Positions 4,888 to 6,340 of a stretch of 6,340 nt of DNA are shown here, one piece after another. The position numbers were made by a program, and so were the translations under genes. The notes under the pieces were generated by a model that worked only from the letters and a program-made list of their open reading frames with translations, was not told the DNA's origin and ran no database searches. The stretch is taken from NCBI GenBank assembly GCA_034437315.1, contig DAOTUC010000197.1, positions 1 to 6,340 on the forward strand, read 5' to 3'. The stretch is from DSAR01 sp034437315 (GTDB lineage Bacteria; Chloroflexota; Anaerolineae; B4-G1). Position 1 is the stretch's first letter; each line of letters opens with the position of its first letter.

Positions 4888-6108
4888 CTACTCCTCATAG
4901 AAAATCAGCGTCACCTGTCCGAAGCGGATCAGATCGCCTGTGGAGATACGCAACGGTTCGCCAGGGGAGACCGGCGCATTATTCAAGAAGGTGCCGTTGG
5001 TGCTGTTTAAATCCTCCAACATCCATCCATCCTGGTAGTACAACAAGCGAGCGTGGCGGCGGGATACGCCGGCCTGAGAACCGCCGTGGGCGCCTAGATC
5101 CACGTCAGGCTGAGGCGTCACACCGGCGTCAGCCCGCCCGATCAAGACTTCGCCTTTGCTGGGTAAGGCCAACGCTGCGCCGGTCCCCGCGATGACCAGC
5201 CGGGGGCCCCGCACCGGAGAGAGCGCGCCCAGGCGGGCCGTGGCCGCAGGGGCGGACGAGCGGCCCGCGGAAACGACGCGCCCGCGCGTGCCAGGCGTCT
5301 GAGAGAGGTCATTCACCAACTCCTCCATCGTGGCATAGCGCTCGTCTGCATGGCGGGCCAGGCCGCGCATGATCGTGGTCTCCAAATGAGGCGAAAGGTC
5401 TGGATTTAGATTTCGGGGGGGAGAGGGCGCGCTTTGGAGCCGTTTGAGCATCAACTCGATCGGCGAATCGGATTCAAACGGCAGGCGCCCGGTCAACAGT
5501 TGATACAACAAGATCGTAAAGCTATAAATGTCGGTCCGGTGATCGACCTCGTCGCCGGCGGCCTGTTCGGGCGAGAAATAGGCCGGCGTGCCGATTGATA
5601 CGCCGGGGCGGGTGATGCCCCGCTTGTGCCCCGCCAATTTGACCAGGCCAAAGTCGGCCAACATCGCCCAATCCGGGCGGGCCAGAAGGACGTTAGCCGG
5701 TTTGACGTCCCGATGCACCACGCCCTCTGAATGGGCGTAGGACAACGCTTGACCAATGGGCAGGACCAACCGGGCGACATCGGGCCAGGCCATCGGCCGG
5801 GCGCTCAAACGGGCTTTGAGCGTGCCGCCGGAGACGTACTCCATCACGATATAGGCGATGCCGTGTTCCTCGCCATAATCGTAAATCGTCAGGATGTTTG
5901 GATGACGCAGCGCAGCGACGGCCCGCGCCTCGCGGCGAAAGCGGGTCAGGAACTCCTGCCCACTCGCCTCCGATGCGTCCAGCACCTTGATCGCCACCCA
6001 ACGTTCCAACTGCGGTTGATAGGCCCGGTAGACCGTCGCCATACCGCCCCGCCCCACTTCGTCGGCGATCTGATAACCGCCGATCGTTCGCCCGCTCCAA
6101 GTATTCAT
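4888..6108 (-). CDS. Soluble Ser/Thr protein kinase with C-terminal FHA domain
   Basis: A 406-residue protein. The kinase domain (about 11-270) has the glycine loop GRGGMATVY (19-27), Lys41, Glu60, HRDVKPAN with Asp134 and Asn139, DFG at 152-154, and GTPAYFSPEQ (173-182), so it should be active and of the RD class. A short Ala/Ser/Arg linker (about 275-300) leads to an FHA domain (about 304-406) with its phosphothreonine-binding signature: Gly324-Arg325, Ser349-x-x-His352 and Asn371-Gly372. No membrane segment is present, so it should be cytoplasmic. FHA domains bind phosphothreonine. Here it could dock on the protein's own autophosphorylated loop, on the neighbouring membrane kinase, or on shared substrates. 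The start is supported by AGGG 8 nt upstream. It is the first gene of the visible cluster, and its stop codon overlaps the ribosome-binding region of the next kinase. Confidence 0.93.
   Translation of the reverse strand: MNTWSGRTIGGYQIADEVGRGGMATVYRAYQPQLERWVAIKVLDASEASGQEFLTRFRREARAVAALRHPNILTIYDYGEEHGIAYIVMEYVSGGTLKARLSARPMAWPDVARLVLPIGQALSYAHSEGVVHRDVKPANVLLARPDWAMLADFGLVKLAGHKRGITRPGVSIGTPAYFSPEQAAGDEVDHRTDIYSFTILLYQLLTGRLPFESDSPIELMLKRLQSAPSPPRNLNPDLSPHLETTIMRGLARHADERYATMEELVNDLSQTPGTRGRVVSAGRSSAPAATARLGALSPVRGPRLVIAGTGAALALPSKGEVLIGRADAGVTPQPDVDLGAHGGSQAGVSRRHARLLYYQDGWMLEDLNSTNGTFLNNAPVSPGEPLRISTGDLIRFGQVTLIFYEE
4891..4895 (-). promoter_or_regulatory. Ribosome binding site of the transmembrane kinase, inside the upstream gene
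   Basis: AGGAG on the minus strand is formed by the last Glu-Glu codons of the FHA kinase and ends where its TAG begins, 12 nt before ATG 4878. Ribosomes finishing the FHA kinase would therefore sit over this site, which favours coupled translation of the two kinases in a fixed ratio. Confidence 0.6.
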
Positions 6109-6116
6109 CGCCTCAT

Positions 6117-6120
6117 CCCT
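6117..6120 (-). promoter_or_regulatory. Ribosome binding site of the FHA kinase
   Basis: AGGG on the minus strand lies 8 nt before ATG 6108, with a second purine run GAGG only 2 nt before the start codon. It is moderate in strength but adequate to support this start. Confidence 0.45.
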
Positions 6121-6180
6121 GCGTTTGCGTTATGAGAGTCTTAAATAATTGCTCTAGCCACTGTCCCAGGGGCGCTAATC

Positions 6181-6196
6181 GGCCCGAGAACGGGCC
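6181..6196. repeat. GC-rich hairpin upstream of the FHA kinase
   Basis: GGCCCG, AGAA and CGGGCC form a perfect 6-bp stem with a 4-nt loop about 70 nt upstream of the kinase start. On the minus strand no U-tract follows it. On the plus strand six Ts begin 10 nt after the stem (6207-6212), too far for a normal terminator. It may be a 5'-leader stem-loop or part of the end of an upstream transcript. No clear promoter was found in 6109-6340. Confidence 0.4.
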
Positions 6197-6237
6197 TCTG
6201 AGCGAATTTTTTAGGTTCTCTGGGATTTCGCATGGCG

Positions 6238-6334
6238 AGACCCTAAAGGTTTTGCTCAAGGCCGCGCAAACAACGTTTTTGCCTTAAACAATGACCTTTT
6301 TCCATCAAAACCAGCGCAAAAACCTTTAGGGTCT
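6238..6334. repeat. 16-bp perfect inverted repeat in the upstream non-coding region
   Basis: AGACCCTAAAGGTTTT at 6238-6253 is the exact reverse complement of 6319-6334, with 65 nt between. Allowing one inserted base, the similarity continues inward through TGC. Between the arms lies a further GTTTTTGC copy (6275-6282) inside a small quasi-palindrome (6266-6282). No target-site duplication flanks the arms. It could be a small mobile-element remnant, a paired operator, or a large stem-loop ending an upstream gene. Confidence 0.65.
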
Positions 6335-6340
6335 ATGATG

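Noticed and set aside
6181..6212. Plus-strand intrinsic terminator
   Set aside because: The hairpin is only 6 bp and the T-run begins 10 nt after the stem, too far for normal termination. No plus-strand gene is seen to its left.
6109..6340. Promoter for the FHA kinase
   Set aside because: The AT-rich patch near 6140-6150 offers partial -10 matches (4 of 6 at best) but no -35 at proper spacing, so no site could be called.

Overview
The window carries four genes, all on the minus strand, and reads like part of a Chloroflexota genome (possibly Anaerolineae-like). This assignment is inferred from style: GC-rich coding DNA, Thr/Ala/Gln repeat stalks of the 'ATAQA' type, PTATP-like linkers next to membrane segments, paired Ser/Thr kinases with an FHA domain, and C-terminal double zinc ribbons. 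No marker gene is present to prove it.

In transcription order (right to left): 6340-6109 is an upstream non-coding region with a 16-bp perfect inverted repeat and a small GC hairpin. 6108-4888 encodes a soluble Ser/Thr kinase with a C-terminal FHA domain. 4878-3007 encodes a membrane-spanning Ser/Thr kinase with an external low-complexity stalk and a LamG-like (concanavalin-fold) domain; its start lies 9 nt past the stop of the first kinase. 2912-2634 encodes a 92-residue cupin. 2593-398 encodes a membrane-tethered subtilisin-family (S8) protease with a complete catalytic triad, two membrane segments and a cytoplasmic pair of zinc ribbons. Octanucleotide repeats of the TCGCTgAT type lie on both sides of the cupin gene.

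Positions 397-1 hold no convincing gene. This stretch is visibly more AT-rich and looks like the promoter and long leader of a further minus-strand gene that starts just outside the window. It has a near-consensus promoter (TTGACA, 17 nt, TATATT) just past the protease stop, a palindrome over the expected start site, an RNA hairpin that would hide a Shine-Dalgarno sequence, a second possible promoter, and a perfect AAGGAGG at the window edge.

My reading, which is inference, is a surface-signalling cassette. An external LamG-like domain could sense a ligand and control a cytoplasmic kinase. The FHA kinase could bind its phosphothreonine products. The protease would act outside the membrane while showing a zinc-ribbon tail inside. 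The single direction and tight kinase-kinase spacing support co-transcription of at least the two kinases. Gaps of 94 nt and 40 nt make co-transcription of the cupin and protease likely but unproven.
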